From assembly GCA_003988855.1 (NCBI GenBank), contig QYAI01000004.1, forward strand, positions 558,001 through 622,000: 64,000 bases of DNA, given 5' to 3'. The notes below the pieces were generated by a model, which saw only the letters and a program-made list of their open reading frames with translations, did no database searches and was not told where the DNA came from. Made by a program: the position numbers and the translations under genes. The DNA is from Arachnopeziza araneosa (lineage: Eukaryota; Ascomycota; Leotiomycetes; Helotiales; Arachnopezizaceae). This document shows, piece after piece, positions 44,550 to 56,406 of the stretch (the stretch's first letter is position 1; the number at the start of each line of letters is the position of its first letter).

Positions 44550-45365
44550 CTAAGAGACTCTGTACTCCATTGCAACTACTTCGGGATAGAGTCGGTCTGG
44601 GTACTTCAGCTTCCTGGAAGCGAAATATGATATCACCGGTTCAACTGCAAGCATTGTCGAGTCTTCAAGGACCTTCTCGTCAAAACTGGACTCCACTAGT
44701 GAAAGCCCAGCATAACTCTCCAAACCCGCCTCAAAATCACTGCCCTCTTCATCCGCTTCAGTTGAATTCGGCAGCCCTTTGACGAAGACGAGATTTCTGA
44801 GACCAGGGAAGCTGCGATGAAAATTTGGAATGCTCCAAGGTCCCTTCTTTGTTGTGAATGGCGGGCCACACTTGCATGGTCCAGGCCCACATTTGTCCTG
44901 TCTTCTCCAGAGGTATTCGGCGAGAGCCAGGTTCTGGATCTGATCCCTCTCATCCAAGGTGCTCGTACTTTTCTGGAAGTGCTGGATGATTGCAGCAATC
45001 TCATCGCCGTATGTTCGGGTTCCGAAATAGACAATGTCCAGATTGGGGCTGAAGTAGGTGTTTGCGGGAGTCTTTGCTGTGGCAAAAGAGAGATGGTAGT
45101 AAGTGAGACCAACGGTGCGGGATTCGTGGTTAGTGTGTAAGACCGAAGGGAGATGTTGGAAACTGAAGAAGTATTGTGAAACGATGCAGTATTGGAGCTC
45201 TAAGACTCGAGGGACGCGGGAGGCGTAGGACCAGATTTGGAGACGTATTTCAGTGGGAAGGTGGGAGAAGAATGAGAATTCCTGGGGACTTGTTGCTGTC
45301 TTTTTCGGTGTAGTGAGTTGCAGCCCATCCACTGCCAGAGCATGTGCTGTTGAAACTGGTTCCAT
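44550..45365 (-). CDS. 2EXR-domain protein
   Basis: Predicted 271-residue intronless protein of the large fungal 2EXR family, named for a motif at the N-terminus. The motif is visible near residues 30-50: FSFFSHLPTEIRLQIWSYA. It is followed by SVLHTNHESRTVGLTYYHLSF, the usual VxxESR-like second block, and by FSPNLDIVYFG. These proteins resemble F-box-like adaptor proteins in sequence style, but their biochemical role is largely unknown. The chosen start is the first ATG in frame; a longer frame upstream begins only with GTG. The gene is divergent from the polymerase gene at 47.9 kb, with a transposon inserted between them, 238 bp from this start codon. Confidence 0.85.
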   Translation of the reverse strand: MEPVSTAHALAVDGLQLTTPKKTATSPQEFSFFSHLPTEIRLQIWSYASRVPRVLELQYCIVSQYFFSFQHLPSVLHTNHESRTVGLTYYHLSFATAKTPANTYFSPNLDIVYFGTRTYGDEIAAIIQHFQKSTSTLDERDQIQNLALAEYLWRRQDKCGPGPCKCGPPFTTKKGPWSIPNFHRSFPGLRNLVFVKGLPNSTEADEEGSDFEAGLESYAGLSLVESSFDEKVLEDSTMLAVEPVISYFASRKLKYPDRLYPEVVAMEYRVS

Positions 45366-45604
45366 CTTATAGGAGAAGATGGGTCGGATTGACACTCTTA
45401 ATTCTTTCAAGCACCCAGAATCTTGCTTATGAAGTAACTTGCAGCGGACCACAGACTATACACGAGACTTTGGATGGAAAAGTTGAAGCTCTTAAATATC
45501 CTTGAATTGAAGTCAGAGTAGCAGGAGGCGGTCGAGATGAAGTTCACCCAGTTCGCTTATCCTTCCCCTTTTGTCACGACTGCCTAGCGTAGCCCAATCA
45601 CTAC

Positions 45605-45653
45605 CTCGTGTTCCCTACTCGTACCATGTGCACGGACCTAGCACGTGCACACC
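45605..45653 (+). repeat. Left terminal inverted repeat of the transposon
   Basis: 49 nt beginning CTCGTGTTCCCTA. It pairs with the right end except for an extra six bases (45618-45623 approximately) and three mismatches. It also overlaps a GCACGTGC palindrome. Confidence 0.88.
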
Positions 45654-45703
45654 TGAAAACACCAGATTTTTACCCCTCACCTCTCTATTCAACCAGCAAT
45701 AAA

Positions 45704-47636
45704 ATGGCCAAAAATCATCAAATCGAGCTAGCTCTAGCTGAATGTGATGCGTCAACTGATCCGAGAGGTCCTAACTATACTCAAATTGCAGCTAAGTACC
45801 ATCTAGTTCGCACAACTCTCTCTCGACGCCATCAAGGCTTGACACGATCAAGAAGAGTATTTTTGGAGCAGTCTTGCCAGTGTTTGAATAAATACCAAGA
45901 AGAAGTGCCTATAAAGCAGATAAATCGATTAACAGAGCGAAGGCTTCCACCTACTAGCAATATAGTCAAAAATTTAGCAGAGGAAATCATCCAAAAAGAA
46001 GTAGGAAAGAACTGGGTAGCAGGGTTCGTACGACGCTATAAAGATCAACTTTTGAGCCTATATTTAGGCAATATGGAAGGAACGCGCCATAAGGCTGAAT
46101 ATATACCTGCGTTCAACTATTTTTACTCTCTAGTAAGCTCCTTTTTATATGTTGTTGAATATCTACTTAATTACTAAAACACCGTTCTAACCTCTTCTTT
46201 TTAACCTCTAGCTTGAATATACCTTCGAAACCTATCATATTACCGGCGAAAACGTATACAATATAGATGAGAAGAAGTTCTTACTTGGGATCGCTCATAA
46301 GACGAAAAGAATCATGAGCAAAGAAGCGTAGAAGTCTGGTCGTGTTCGGACAGCTTTTCAAGATGGAAGCAGAGAGTTTATTACTTTAATTGCTTATGTT
46401 AGTGCTACTGGATGGAACGGGCCGCCTGCGCTTCTCTATAAGGGTAAATCGAAGAATCTCCAGTCAAGCTGGGTTGATGATTTAGACCCAGATTTCCACT
46501 GCTTCATTAGAGCAACGCAGAAGGGGTGGACTAACGACGCAATCGGACTTGATTGGCTACGTCAAAACTTCCATCCAGAGACTCGAATTCGTGCTGGAAA
46601 TCGCCGCAGATTACTTATAATGGATGGACATTCTAGTCATATAAATATAGCTTTTATCGAATTGTGTGACGAATTCAACATCGTCCTTCTTATCCTGCCT
46701 CCACACTCGACCTAACGGCTCCAACCTCTTGACGTCTCTTGCTTTGGCCTACGTGCTGGCGAATACTCTAAGAGAATACAATGTATCATGTACGAGAGCT
46801 TAGGAATGGTAGAGTTGGCAAAAAGGCTATTTCTGTCGATTTTTAAGCCTTCGTAGGAGACAGCTTTCAGCCCCTCAAACATCCAGTCAGGATTTGCCAA
46901 AACTGGTATATTTCCACTCGAACTATCGGTAGTTATAAAGCAATTAGAACGTCCGGTCGATATACAAGTTATGGTAAGGATACCACCAACTCCTGTACCT
47001 TCTTCAGACATGTGACGCCTCCAAAAGGTGTATCGGCGGAACCCCCCTGCAGAGATTGTCAATACCGTATGGAAAGTTGCATTTAAGCTCTCTCAACACG
47101 AAATAGACTAGCACGTCAAGAAAGGTCTTATAACTGCTTTGGCTACCGAATCAAAGAAGAGAGTCCGCGGCAAAAAGCTTGATTTTAATGGTGTTGAGAA
47201 TAGTGGCGCTTTTCTGTACTATACCGACACAATTATCGCTGCTAAAAACCACTAAAAAGAGAAGCTGGAAGCTGAAGAAGCTGAACGTGTTCAGAAAGAG
47301 AAGATAAAGCAGGTCAAAGAGAAAGAAAAGCTTGAAACGGCTATTGCGACTGCTCTTCGTGTCAAAGAACGAGCTGCTCGAGCTGAGGCGAATAAGGCTA
47401 GAAAAGCAGCAGCTACTGAATTAGCTGTACAAAAGCAAGCTGCTGTTCAGCTTCGAAAAGAACTCCAAAAAGAGGTTCCAGAGACTATTGCTAAACTACC
47501 TAAAAAGGCTCGAAAAGATCCAGCTAAGGTAGCAGAGAAAATTAGTAGTAGAACTCAAGAGAGGGGTGTCGTGTTTGGGGACCCCACTTCAAGCGGTCGT
47601 GTTCGAAAATTGACAGCTAGAGCTCAAAATCTATAG
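45704..47636 (+). pseudogene. Transposase with six in-frame stop codons
   Basis: Reading frame of a Fot1/pogo transposase: 45704-46132, an intron (46133-46211) and 46212-47636, about 618 codons. The N-terminal helix-turn-helix part has YTQIAAKYHLVRTTLSRR and the CENP-B-like WVAGFVRRY. The DDE part has YNIDEKKFLLG, LLIMDGHSSHIN and LQPLDV. The C-terminus is a long Lys/Glu/Ala coiled coil. No frameshift is needed, but stops occur at 46329, 46713, 46854, 47013, 47109 and 47253. Each is one C-to-T or G-to-A step from a plausible sense codon (CAG, CAA, TGG or CGA), the pattern of repeat-induced point mutation or methyl-cytosine decay. The copy cannot make a full protein and is presumably immobile unless helped by another copy. 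Confidence 0.88.
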
Positions 47637-47766
47637 TTTTGTAGTCATCCTCTAGTAATTTTGGTATATTTTATTACATATATATATTCATAGAATAAAT
47701 TTCAGAGCATTGGTGGATTTATCCTAATTCCTAAACCTAGTCTTGATCCAAAACACGATTTTCTTG

Positions 47767-47809
47767 GGTGTGTACGTGATAGGTCCGTGCATATGGTAGG
47801 GAACACGAG
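47767..47809 (-). repeat. Right terminal inverted repeat of the transposon
   Basis: 43 nt whose reverse complement starts CTCGTGTTCCCTACC and follows the left end, lacking six bases present there. It ends against TA at 47810-47811. Confidence 0.88.
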
Positions 47810-47934
47810 TATCGCGTCACCTCCCGTCCCGATCAACTCTCAGCCTCAACAAAACCTCCAGGTTGCCAACAATCGCACACGTGATAACGCGACGATACCT
47901 GGATATTCGCGTCTTTTACGGCGAGGAGTCAATC

Positions 47935-50446
47935 ATGGTCAGTCCACTTCCTTCGCATGTATTGTTTGTGTACTCATTCCAGGTAGGATAGAGATAAGAA
48001 TCAGTATTTCCGCGACCTCTACTTGCTCCAGGATGATTCCGATGAAGAAGAAGATACGAGTAATGCGCGAGAGTTTCTGAAAAACAGTAAGCCTCCTGCT
48101 TCGTCATCTTTCTCTGCTTCCTCGCAATCGACCTCGAAGAAAAGAAATCACCAGGCAACGCTCTTAAAGAAGGCCCCAGGAATCCTTCGAACAACATCAG
48201 ATCCTATTCCAAGTAGGAAGTCTGCACGAACGCCTCAACCCATCTTCCAAGACAAATCTCTGCTCCGCTATGAAAATTTTACTCCTGAAGGTTCATCATT
48301 CCACGAAACGAAATCCTCCTTAAGCCAGCCGCATTCTTCAAACGATAAACCTCATTCCTCAAACGAGAAGCAGCCCGATCCGGCAAGAAGTTTCTCTACG
48401 CCAAACATCGGATCTATCGTCATGAAAAACAGCACAGGCATTAACTCCATGCTGCGGAAAAGAAAGAGGAAGGATTCTGTTGTTAAAGTGGTCCTCGAAG
48501 CACATCGCATATTTGCCAACCAAGTGTTCTTCTACATTCCTCCGAATGATGTTGCGCCATTGAGGAAAGTCCGAATTGCAAAAGCCAGGAGTTATGGTGC
48601 TACGTGGACGAAAGAGGTAAGGATTTATATTATATCGAAGAGGGAGCTTTTGCTTCGAATACGTCGAGTCATACTGCAGAAACTTCTCACAAGAGGACCG
48701 TTTATTTATACGCCATTTATTATCCTTCCATAGTTTGCTAACTCACTCTAGTGGACTTCTGATATTACACATGTCGTGGTTGACAAGGAACTTGAATACC
48801 AAGCTGTCTTAGATTACCTGAAGCCTCTAATTGGATGCACTGCCTTGCCGTCCAATATTCTTCTAGTTAATGAAGAATATCCCATCGATTGCACTCGGTT
48901 CCGTTCGCTCTTGGATCCAACACAGAAACGCTATGCTATTGTTCGCTTCAACAGAGAGGCTAGTAACGTTGAGCCGAATCCCGCCGAAACACAGGAAACT
49001 GATAAATCCCTTAAACTCAAGAAAGCTAATCCAAGCAAATGGGATGATGTACCGGCAAAGAAGACACCTCCAAGCCAGAATTCGACAAGAGTTGAGCAGT
49101 TGGATCCAGACTCATCACCACTGGTTTGGTTGCCAGGACAGACAGTGGGAAATTTTCTGGAAACCGAGAGTTCTCGAGAACTCCCTCATCCTAATTTGAA
49201 CCGAGACCTATTAAAACCTGGTGATGATTTAGATGAGATGATTCACGTAGCCTTACGCTTTTCCCATCTGCCCATAGATGATAACGAAGGAGAGGAAGAT
49301 GAAAGACCATCTTCTAGGGATGGCCCAACAGATTCCGGGTCAGAAGAAGAAGCCGAGGTCGCTCGCGCTTCCAAACGCAAATATGCGAAAAAGGGAACGT
49401 TAAACCAGGAGAACTTCAGCTGCATGAAAGGCGGTACCGGCGTGACTCTTGACTCAAACCCGAATTACCAGACAATTAAAGTCCTACAAGAAATGGCAGA
49501 CTATTATGAGCGAATTCGAGATCATTGGCGATCAATAGCATATAAAAATGCGATTGGGACATTGAAGAAGCAGAACTCGAAAATATCGACCTATGATGAG
49601 GCATACAATTTACCTACAATCGGTCACAGGTTGGCCGAAAAAGTTGAGGAGATTGTGCTGACTCATGGCTTACGGCGACTAGATAATGCCAGACTGGAGC
49701 CTCAAGATCAGACATTGCAGTTGTTCCTAAAAATATACGGCGTTGGATTAAGTCAGGCCTCAAGATGGATCAACGCCGGATACAAGACGCTTGATGATCT
49801 CAAGGCCAAGGCTGATCTTACAGTTAATCAAAGACTTGGGATCGAGCATTTTGATGACTTAAACACACGTATTCCACGCGAAGAAGTCAGTGCATTGGGC
49901 GAAGTTGTCAAAACATCAATAGCTGCTATTGACCCTAAAGTGGAAGCAGTCATTGGGGGGAGCTATCGTCGAGGAGCAGCAACCTCTGGGGATATTGATT
50001 TCATAATCACGAAACCTGGTACGAATTCATCGCACGAACTCCTACCGTTTCTGCATAAACTCACTTCGTCGTTAACTTCCTCTGGTTTTCTCGTTGCCGC
50101 TCTCGCAATCCCACGTCACGATGATGGTTCAAAATGGCATGGAGCCTGTGTCCTTTCTGGCTCATCCATTTGGAGAAGAATCGACTTTCTGCTTGTTCCT
50201 GATAGTGAATTTGGTGCAGCCCTTATTTACTTTACTGGAGATGACATCTTCAATAGAAGTATCCGACTACTGAGTAGTAAAAAGGGATGGAGATTAAATC
50301 AGCGAGGTTTGTACGCTGAAGTTATGAGAGGCCCTGGAAGGGTCAAACTAAACAAAGGCTCCTTGATCGAGGGACGAGATGAGAGAAAGATTTTTGAGAT
50401 TCTGGGCGTCCCCTGGAGACCACCAGAGCAAAGGATCTGTCACTAA
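47935..50446 (+). CDS. POL4: Family X DNA polymerase (Pol4, lambda/mu-like) with BRCT domain
   Basis: Predicted 775-residue nuclear repair polymerase that fills gaps in base excision repair and non-homologous end joining. Exons 47935-47982, 48032-48616 and 48752-50446. A BRCT domain spans the second junction (VFFYIPPNDVAPLRKVRIAKA, then ITHVVVD). The polymerase begins near residue 440 with NYQTIKVLQEMADYY, the 8-kDa helix-hairpin-helix lyase part (YNLPTIGHRLAEKVEEI) and a second hairpin (IYGVGLSQASRWI). The palm has GGSYRRGAATSGDIDFIIT with two metal aspartates and RRIDFLLV with the third. The thumb has YFTGDDIFNRSIR and NQRGLY. The core is intact and confident. The first 16-codon exon is the weak point: it is the only nearby ATG that joins in frame, and it lies 126 bp from a transposon end. 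Confidence 0.9.
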
Positions 50447-50619
50447 ACTGGTATTGTAATGGCTGGTGCATGGTTTGGAGTAGGTAATAGGTTGGCGAAC
50501 ATCATAGCATTGTTGCACTGTAGGCATTCGCACTTGAGCTAGGCGTTAATCATTGCATTAAGGTGGATGGATGGATTTTTAGTGACTTTCAATAAAGTCT
50601 TGGCCTTCCGGTTCCACGT

Positions 50620-51348
50620 CTACTCTACTTTCACAGTACCCCTTATATCTTTTACCACCTTCTCCACAACGACAGGATCTCTAATCAAAATCCTACTCCT
50701 CTTCACCCCCTCCCCTCCCCAAGTTCCCAAATCGACGTATATTACATCCAAATCTTTCCAGCCCAACTTACAGTAAACGGGATAGCCCATATCCGACGCC
50801 TCGATGTAGGCTTTCTTCCCATCCCTATCGGCCTGATCCAGCATGTCCCGCAACAACATACTGGCCAAGCCCTTCCGCTGATGGTCCGGGCGCGTAGCCA
50901 ATAGATGGGCCACATAAAACTCGGCATCATCCACATACTTCTTCTGCAGTTTTCTCATCGCACCGAACATCTCATCGACGAGAGCTAAATTCGCACCCAA
51001 CGGCCAATCCGGATCTCGTCCTTGAAGGCGTTCCGAGGCTTTGAACGTAGCATGGGCCTCCTGCTGAGACTTCTCAGACGGGGTGAGTGTGTGGGGTATC
51101 TGGTATCGTAGGAATGCGCAGATGGGTCCTGTGGCAGAGTCGGCGGTGATCTTGGTTATACGGATCCACCGTTTCTGGAGGAGCTTGGTGAAGCGTGTGG
51201 TGAGCCAGCGGTCAATTTCCGAGGGAGTGACACTGGAAGGGTAGAGGTGCGGTTGGAAAGGGTCCGAGGCGAAGGCAGCGAGGTAGACGGAAATCATTTG
51301 GGGCACGTCGGACGGGGTGCACGGGGTAAGGTGGTAGGTGGACGACAT
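50620..51348 (-). CDS. GNAT-family N-acetyltransferase
   Basis: Predicted 242-residue intronless acetyl-CoA-dependent N-acetyltransferase. The N-terminus (YHLTPCTPSDVPQMISVYLAAFASDPF) is the usual beta-1/alpha-1 unit. The acetyl-CoA-binding motif A is clear at AHLLATRPDHQRKGLASMLL (the Q/R-x-x-G-x-A loop), followed by ADRDGKKAYIEASDMGYPVYCKLGW, the typical motif B end. This arrangement is common in fungal GNAT proteins annotated only by family. The acceptor substrate cannot be inferred. It converges with the polymerase gene, with about 170 bp between stop codons. Confidence 0.9.
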   Translation of the reverse strand: MSSTYHLTPCTPSDVPQMISVYLAAFASDPFQPHLYPSSVTPSEIDRWLTTRFTKLLQKRWIRITKITADSATGPICAFLRYQIPHTLTPSEKSQQEAHATFKASERLQGRDPDWPLGANLALVDEMFGAMRKLQKKYVDDAEFYVAHLLATRPDHQRKGLASMLLRDMLDQADRDGKKAYIEASDMGYPVYCKLGWKDLDVIYVDLGTWGGEGVKRSRILIRDPVVVEKVVKDIRGTVKVE

Positions 51349-53195
51349 GGTGGAGTTGTGAGGTAAGATGGGACAAGATGAATTGAGTTCAGGAGAGCTG
51401 AGAGTGGGTAGATATTTATATGTATGAGGTGGACTGGATCAATTGAGAGTCGGTCGTTGAGCCCTACGTGAAGCTGTCTGCATGTAGTTTTGGAAGCGAG
51501 AGAAGATAGTGAAAATGTCAACGAGATGGATCAAAGGAAACTGATGAAGACTTATACTACTCAACTGAGAAGAATAGGGAGTTCGGAATAAGATAGGAGA
51601 GTCCGTAGGAGAGTCCGGCTTGAGAGATGTGACTCAGCTCTCTTGACGACTGCTTATGCTTCGTCGGCGAGTCGAATAAGGAAATCATGTCGTTGAGAAC
51701 TCCGCCTGGGCAAGGAAAACTTGGAGAGAGCGGAGTTCGGTGAGGCGGAACGCCGTCAGTGCAGAGCAGAGCGAACGAAGACTCTCATCCTGAGAGCGTT
51801 GAAGTAGCTACTATCATATGCTGATTAGCTCCTCTTGCGTACCGCTTGCGTCATTCTACTCGCTCAGTCAGAAGTCGGGGAGTTTTCCAGCGCCGCCACT
51901 CTCGGAGCATAAAGTCGGGAAGGGAACAATTGAGGAATAGATTGATCGCATATTAGTGGGAGATGTGAGCGGCGGTTGATACCAGCTTGTCGTGCCAGAG
52001 AGCGGTTTGATAGCCTTGGAGCAGGTGGGCGTGGGCGCCTTTCGAGGACAGCTTCCGTCTCGTTCAGCATTGTTCTTCTCCGCGTTCCTGGCGAGCAGTT
52101 GGAGATCGGTGACTGCCGTGCCGAGATCTGAATACCGTTGGGTGAGGACGACGAACCGCTGTCTCGTGCAGCAAAGACTTGTCCTGTAAGGTAGCTACTT
52201 TATCCTTCTTGGGAAGACGGCCGGCATGGGACACCCTGAGCTGTCGGGCTTTTAGCCGTTACCATGTTCCTGGACATCCGCGAGATTGCCTGGCATCAGA
52301 TGATAGTTGCTCTATAAAAATGATGGTTAAGACAGAGGATCACGCGTGCATGTCGTTCGGGGTTGATTGCGTCGGAGGTCTTTCATGCTGATCGCTTGAC
52401 CCATAAGAGGGCGGTGATAATGTGCGCAGACGATGGGAGCAGCGACAAGAGCGGCGAGCAGTGAGCAGCGAGCAGCGAGCAGCGTAGAGTAGGGTCAATG
52501 GTGGTGGTGATAACGGTGATGGTGGTGGTGGCAACGGCGTCGAGGAGCGCTGCTGATTGACTGGCCCGCAGCTTGAGGGCGGCAGCTTGTTCCCTCGCGC
52601 GCCGCCATTCACGCGCCTGGAATCCCTTCTAGGAAAAAGAATCTAGCGGTCCCTGCCCCCTTCTCGCAAGGAAAAAGGAGATTACTAGAGCAGACGGCCC
52701 TCCTTCTCCCTGGAACCTGGCTGGTAGGAGCCAAGCGACTTGGAAAAGGCGCTTTTACATCCACCAATCCTCCGCAACCTGCCCTCTCTGCTCTCCTCGC
52801 TGCAGGAGAAAATCCTCCAACGACCTCCACCACCGCCAGCTAATGCAGGATACCCTCGAGACCCATTCTTCAAAGAGGAACTCGTACTACGGTAACCCTC
52901 ATCATGGACAGTTTGCACGCCGCTCCTCGCTCTCCTTGACCCAACACGCTTCCTCGAAATTTCTCAACCTCAACTCGCGCGACAACCACAGACAATTGAT
53001 CAGACCGACCTACCTACGCATCGTCATTAGAGCGTCGGGGGCTCGCCCGGCTTGCAAGCCTCAACCTTCTCTTTTTTTAACTTTGGTCTAATCGTCGCCG
53101 ACTGCGACCAATTGCATGAAGAGTTCCACAGGTCCTACCCCCCTTTCGCTTTCCCATACCATCAGAGGGCCACCCTCTTGACTGTGCGCGCCGAC
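51349..53195. other. Intergenic region and probable long leader
   Basis: About 1.85 kb between divergent genes. GAGCAGC units (about 52452-52486) and GGT-rich triplets (about 52499-52531) are present, and the last 400 bp are C/T-rich as in fungal leaders. No gene could be supported; long frames here begin with non-ATG codons. Confidence 0.4.
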
Positions 53196-55875
53196 ATGCA
53201 TTCGCAAACGGGCAGCTCGTCGACGGCAACCATGGCATACTCAGGTGTCCCTCTTCCCGCGTCGCCTACCCTCACAAACCCCGATATGATATTACCTTAT
53301 GGAGAGTACGAGGCCTCTCCTCCAGCGTCGCCCGGGAGTCAATGGCGAGAAAGTGACATGGAATTCTCAATTGGATCTGCCCACAGCAGTATGGGCTTAA
53401 TGACCCCAACCACGCCCATCATATACGGAAATGGGACTATGTTGTCAGATATTGGAGAAGTCACAGAGGCAGAGAGTACACCAGGGAGAAGACTGCCTGG
53501 GCCAGCAGAGAGGAGACTTTTGAAGCAGCAAGCTTCAGGGCGTAATACACCTCTGAAATCAAGTCCGACAATCGGAAACCCGGCGGCAACAAGACGAGCA
53601 AAGGCGGCAACGCACCAGCGACATGTTTCGATGGAATCGACAAGTACAGTCAAATCAGATCAACCCTCGAAGATGTTTGAAGATTTCGATGATGGGATTA
53701 GTGTAGATGACAGTGTTTTTCAAGGCGACGATGAAGAGAGTGTTGCGGACTCATACTCAGAAGAGGTTATTGCCTCGGAAACACAACGATTATCGGGGAA
53801 AGAAATTAATATTGGGGCAGAAGAAGACGTAAATTCGAGTGCTGCTCTAAGTAGGAGGGCAGAACAAATCTTGTTAAATGCGAAAAAGCGCTTGAATGTA
53901 AGTGGAGAGCTGCGCAACTTCAACATAACTGACATCTTTGTAGAATATGGAAGGCAATCTCACCCGGGCCCGAAGCTCGTTGTATATTTCGCCTTCTGGA
54001 ACTATGACCTCGATTCATAGCAGCAGTCCGTTATCTCGTTCGACTCCCTCTCCTTCGGATACTGAGCCCCGAATTCAAGCTCAACTCGGCGTCCCTCCTT
54101 CAATCCACCGACAGATACATACTCCGCTGGACTCTCCTATGGCAAGCCCTGGACATTCCAGAGTTTCCAGCGAAAATTCAATACCCAAACGAAGTAATCC
54201 GTTTCCCATTCGCACCCCAAGCGCTGCATCTCGATATCCTGCGAAGAGCGAAAACAGCCCCAAATCACCGGATTTTGTCCACACTCCAGAAAATCGCTCA
54301 GGGTTGTCCTCAAGAAAACCTTCACCGCCACAAGCGATTGCACTTGAGCCATTGAACGAAGATGAAGTCGTTCCCGAGTTTGACGGGGACCCGGCAAGCA
54401 TTAAATCTGGTACTGAGGATTCAAGTATTGACCACCGAGGTCTGACACGGTCTACTTCAACCATGCAAATGCGAGATTTGCAGCATCAGATGCAAGACCT
54501 CAAAGGAAGACTGTCTGTTTTACGAGACCGAGCTCGAGATGATACAATGAAGCGTCGGAGCTTACAAAGCTTGCGAACACCAAGTCCATTCACGGCCGCT
54601 GAGCAGTGGTATTCTGGCGCAAAGGGGTACGGAGAGCCATTGAGCACCGATGCTGGAGTTGCTCACCCACCACTGAAGTCATCGGATGAGCCACTAAGTC
54701 CAACATCCAAAGTAGATGCTGCCAAGAGTCCGCTTCAATATACACCATCGGATTCTGCTAGTGTGTACGAAGATGTGGAGAGCCATCATGGAACCGAGCT
54801 TTTAATGTCTATTGAACCGAAAATTGAGGAAGAAGAAGAAGAAGGAGGAGGAGGTTATGACACGGCGTTGGAGGCTGATTCCAGAGACGTCAACGGGGAA
54901 GGCCTTGAGGATGACTACGACGAAGAATTCATGGAACAGGATGAGGCTGATGACTACGAAAGCGATGCATCTCTTTACCATGATACAATGGTATCCCATG
55001 AGGACCGTGAAGACGCCTTCGACTATGAGCATTTCTTCCTACACAGCGCAATGGGAACTATCAGCCAGCAAAGGAACAGAAGAGGCAGCTTTAGTTCTGA
55101 AGATTCGGTCGAGACTACTCGTGGACCCATAACACAGCCTGAGAACTACCAGGATGTGCTACAGGGAAGCGCAAGAGCATCTCTAGGACATTTTAGGACC
55201 GAGAGTACAGATACCGTTTCTACAATGGCAACATTCGCCACTGCCAACGAGGGTCTCGGTTCAGAAAACGAGGACGAGGGCGAACAACTTGACGCTAAAT
55301 TTGCTGTGCAATACGCCCCACCTCCAGTCACTCTAGTAAATCAGTCCACCACTACCAAACGCTCGACATTTGGTGCTTCTACAAGGGCCGCCATCCCAGA
55401 AGATCGTGAGGTTGATCTCGAGGCGGTGGGACGACGAAGTTCTGTTATTCTCGACAAGGATTATCAAAATGGGCACAACATATCACGTCCATCTGTAAAT
55501 TCAATGGCCTCCTTTGAATCCTTCGAGTCTACCGGAACGACTCGTAGCTTCCCTTTGGTAAATCGGCCCAAGTCGAAATCTACCTCCACTGTATCAAGCA
55601 CACCAGAGCTTCGCTCAAGAGAGAAGCAGTCCTCACTGTTGAGCGATTCTGCCACTTTGACTGAAGGAGGAGCATTTAGCGACAGACTGCAGCCCTCCCC
55701 TGTAGATATGCTCGCTCGCGAGGATCAGATCCTCGTCGAGCGTCTAGTAGCCAGCGTTGGAAAATGCGTATTAGGCCTACAAGAATCCGGACGAGCAAGC
55801 GGGGAAGGGAGAGTGTGGAGACGACGACTGGATGCTGCAAGGAGGGTACTCGAGGGATGGGAAGGTGCTGTCTAG
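53196..55875 (+). CDS. Large Ser-rich fungal protein of unknown function
   Basis: I do not recognise a named family. The model has two exons, 53196-53897 and 53944-55875 (877 residues). The junction joins KRLN to NMEGNLTRARSSLY, giving a strongly protein-like stretch: AEQILLNAKKRLNNMEGNL. This segment and a second helix (MQMRDLQHQMQDLKGRLSVLRDRARDD, near residue 400) are likely short coiled coils. Most of the rest is Ser/Thr/Pro-rich and disordered, with an acidic block near residue 530 (EEEEEEGGGG and many Asp). The C-terminus folds again (LVERLVASVGKCVLGLQES). This is typical of fungal cytoskeletal or signalling scaffolds, but that is only a guess. The ATG at 53196 is the first in frame. 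Confidence 0.8.
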
Positions 55876-56406
55876 TAATGTATATGAAAACATCCTCGAC
55901 TAGAAAATCTTTCTTTTGTTATGGTGGCCGGCGTATACACAGGAGGGGAAGGCACGGCGTCAGACTGGCTGATATCAGGATTGGGAGCGATCTGTGTTGT
56001 GCTTCTTGATACCCTATTTGCTTCGTCCATAGCGTGCTTCTTGAGGAAATGTGCTGAGCTGGAAGACGCCGGAACGAATTAGGTCTAAGCGGTGATGTTG
56101 TTTATTTTGAGAGAAGAGATAATGAATAAATAAATAAATAAATACGGTCAACACAAGCTAGTTCAATTCACAAGTTTGAAAACGTATAAAGAGGAGGTAA
56201 TACGTGAAGTATGCAAACGCTGCACATGTCTGAATTAGACCCGACTTTTTTTCATTGTGGCGGATCACACGAGAGCGATATTTCATCGGGGAAAGATAAT
56301 TCAATGCCTTTGTTTCTCATCTCGGCGGCCGAGTACCTAAAACCTCGAGCGCTAGAGCGTACCTAGGTCAGTATCTACAGAACCATTGGCATTTAGCCAG
56401 GTTAAA
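55876..56406. other. Convergent intergenic region
   Basis: 531 bp between stop codons of two convergent genes. It contains an AAAT repeat near 56125-56145 and AT-rich DNA typical of 3' regions. No gene seen. Confidence 0.4.

Larger units (their letters stand above)
45604..47809 (+). mobile_element. Fot1/pogo-like (Tc1-mariner superfamily) DNA transposon, degenerate
   Basis: A 2.2-kb element bounded by imperfect terminal inverted repeats and by TA on both sides (45602-45603 and 47810-47811), the target duplication expected for this superfamily. It carries one transposase reading frame with DNA-binding and DDE domains. It sits between the divergent 2EXR and DNA polymerase genes, so it split or lengthened their shared upstream region. 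The size and layout match Fot1-type elements of filamentous fungi. Confidence 0.88.

Noticed and set aside
45608..45703. Upstream extension of the transposase frame into the terminal repeat
   Set aside because: The ATG at 45704 (MAKNHQIE) fits the start of the DNA-binding domain, and the extension would translate the inverted repeat.
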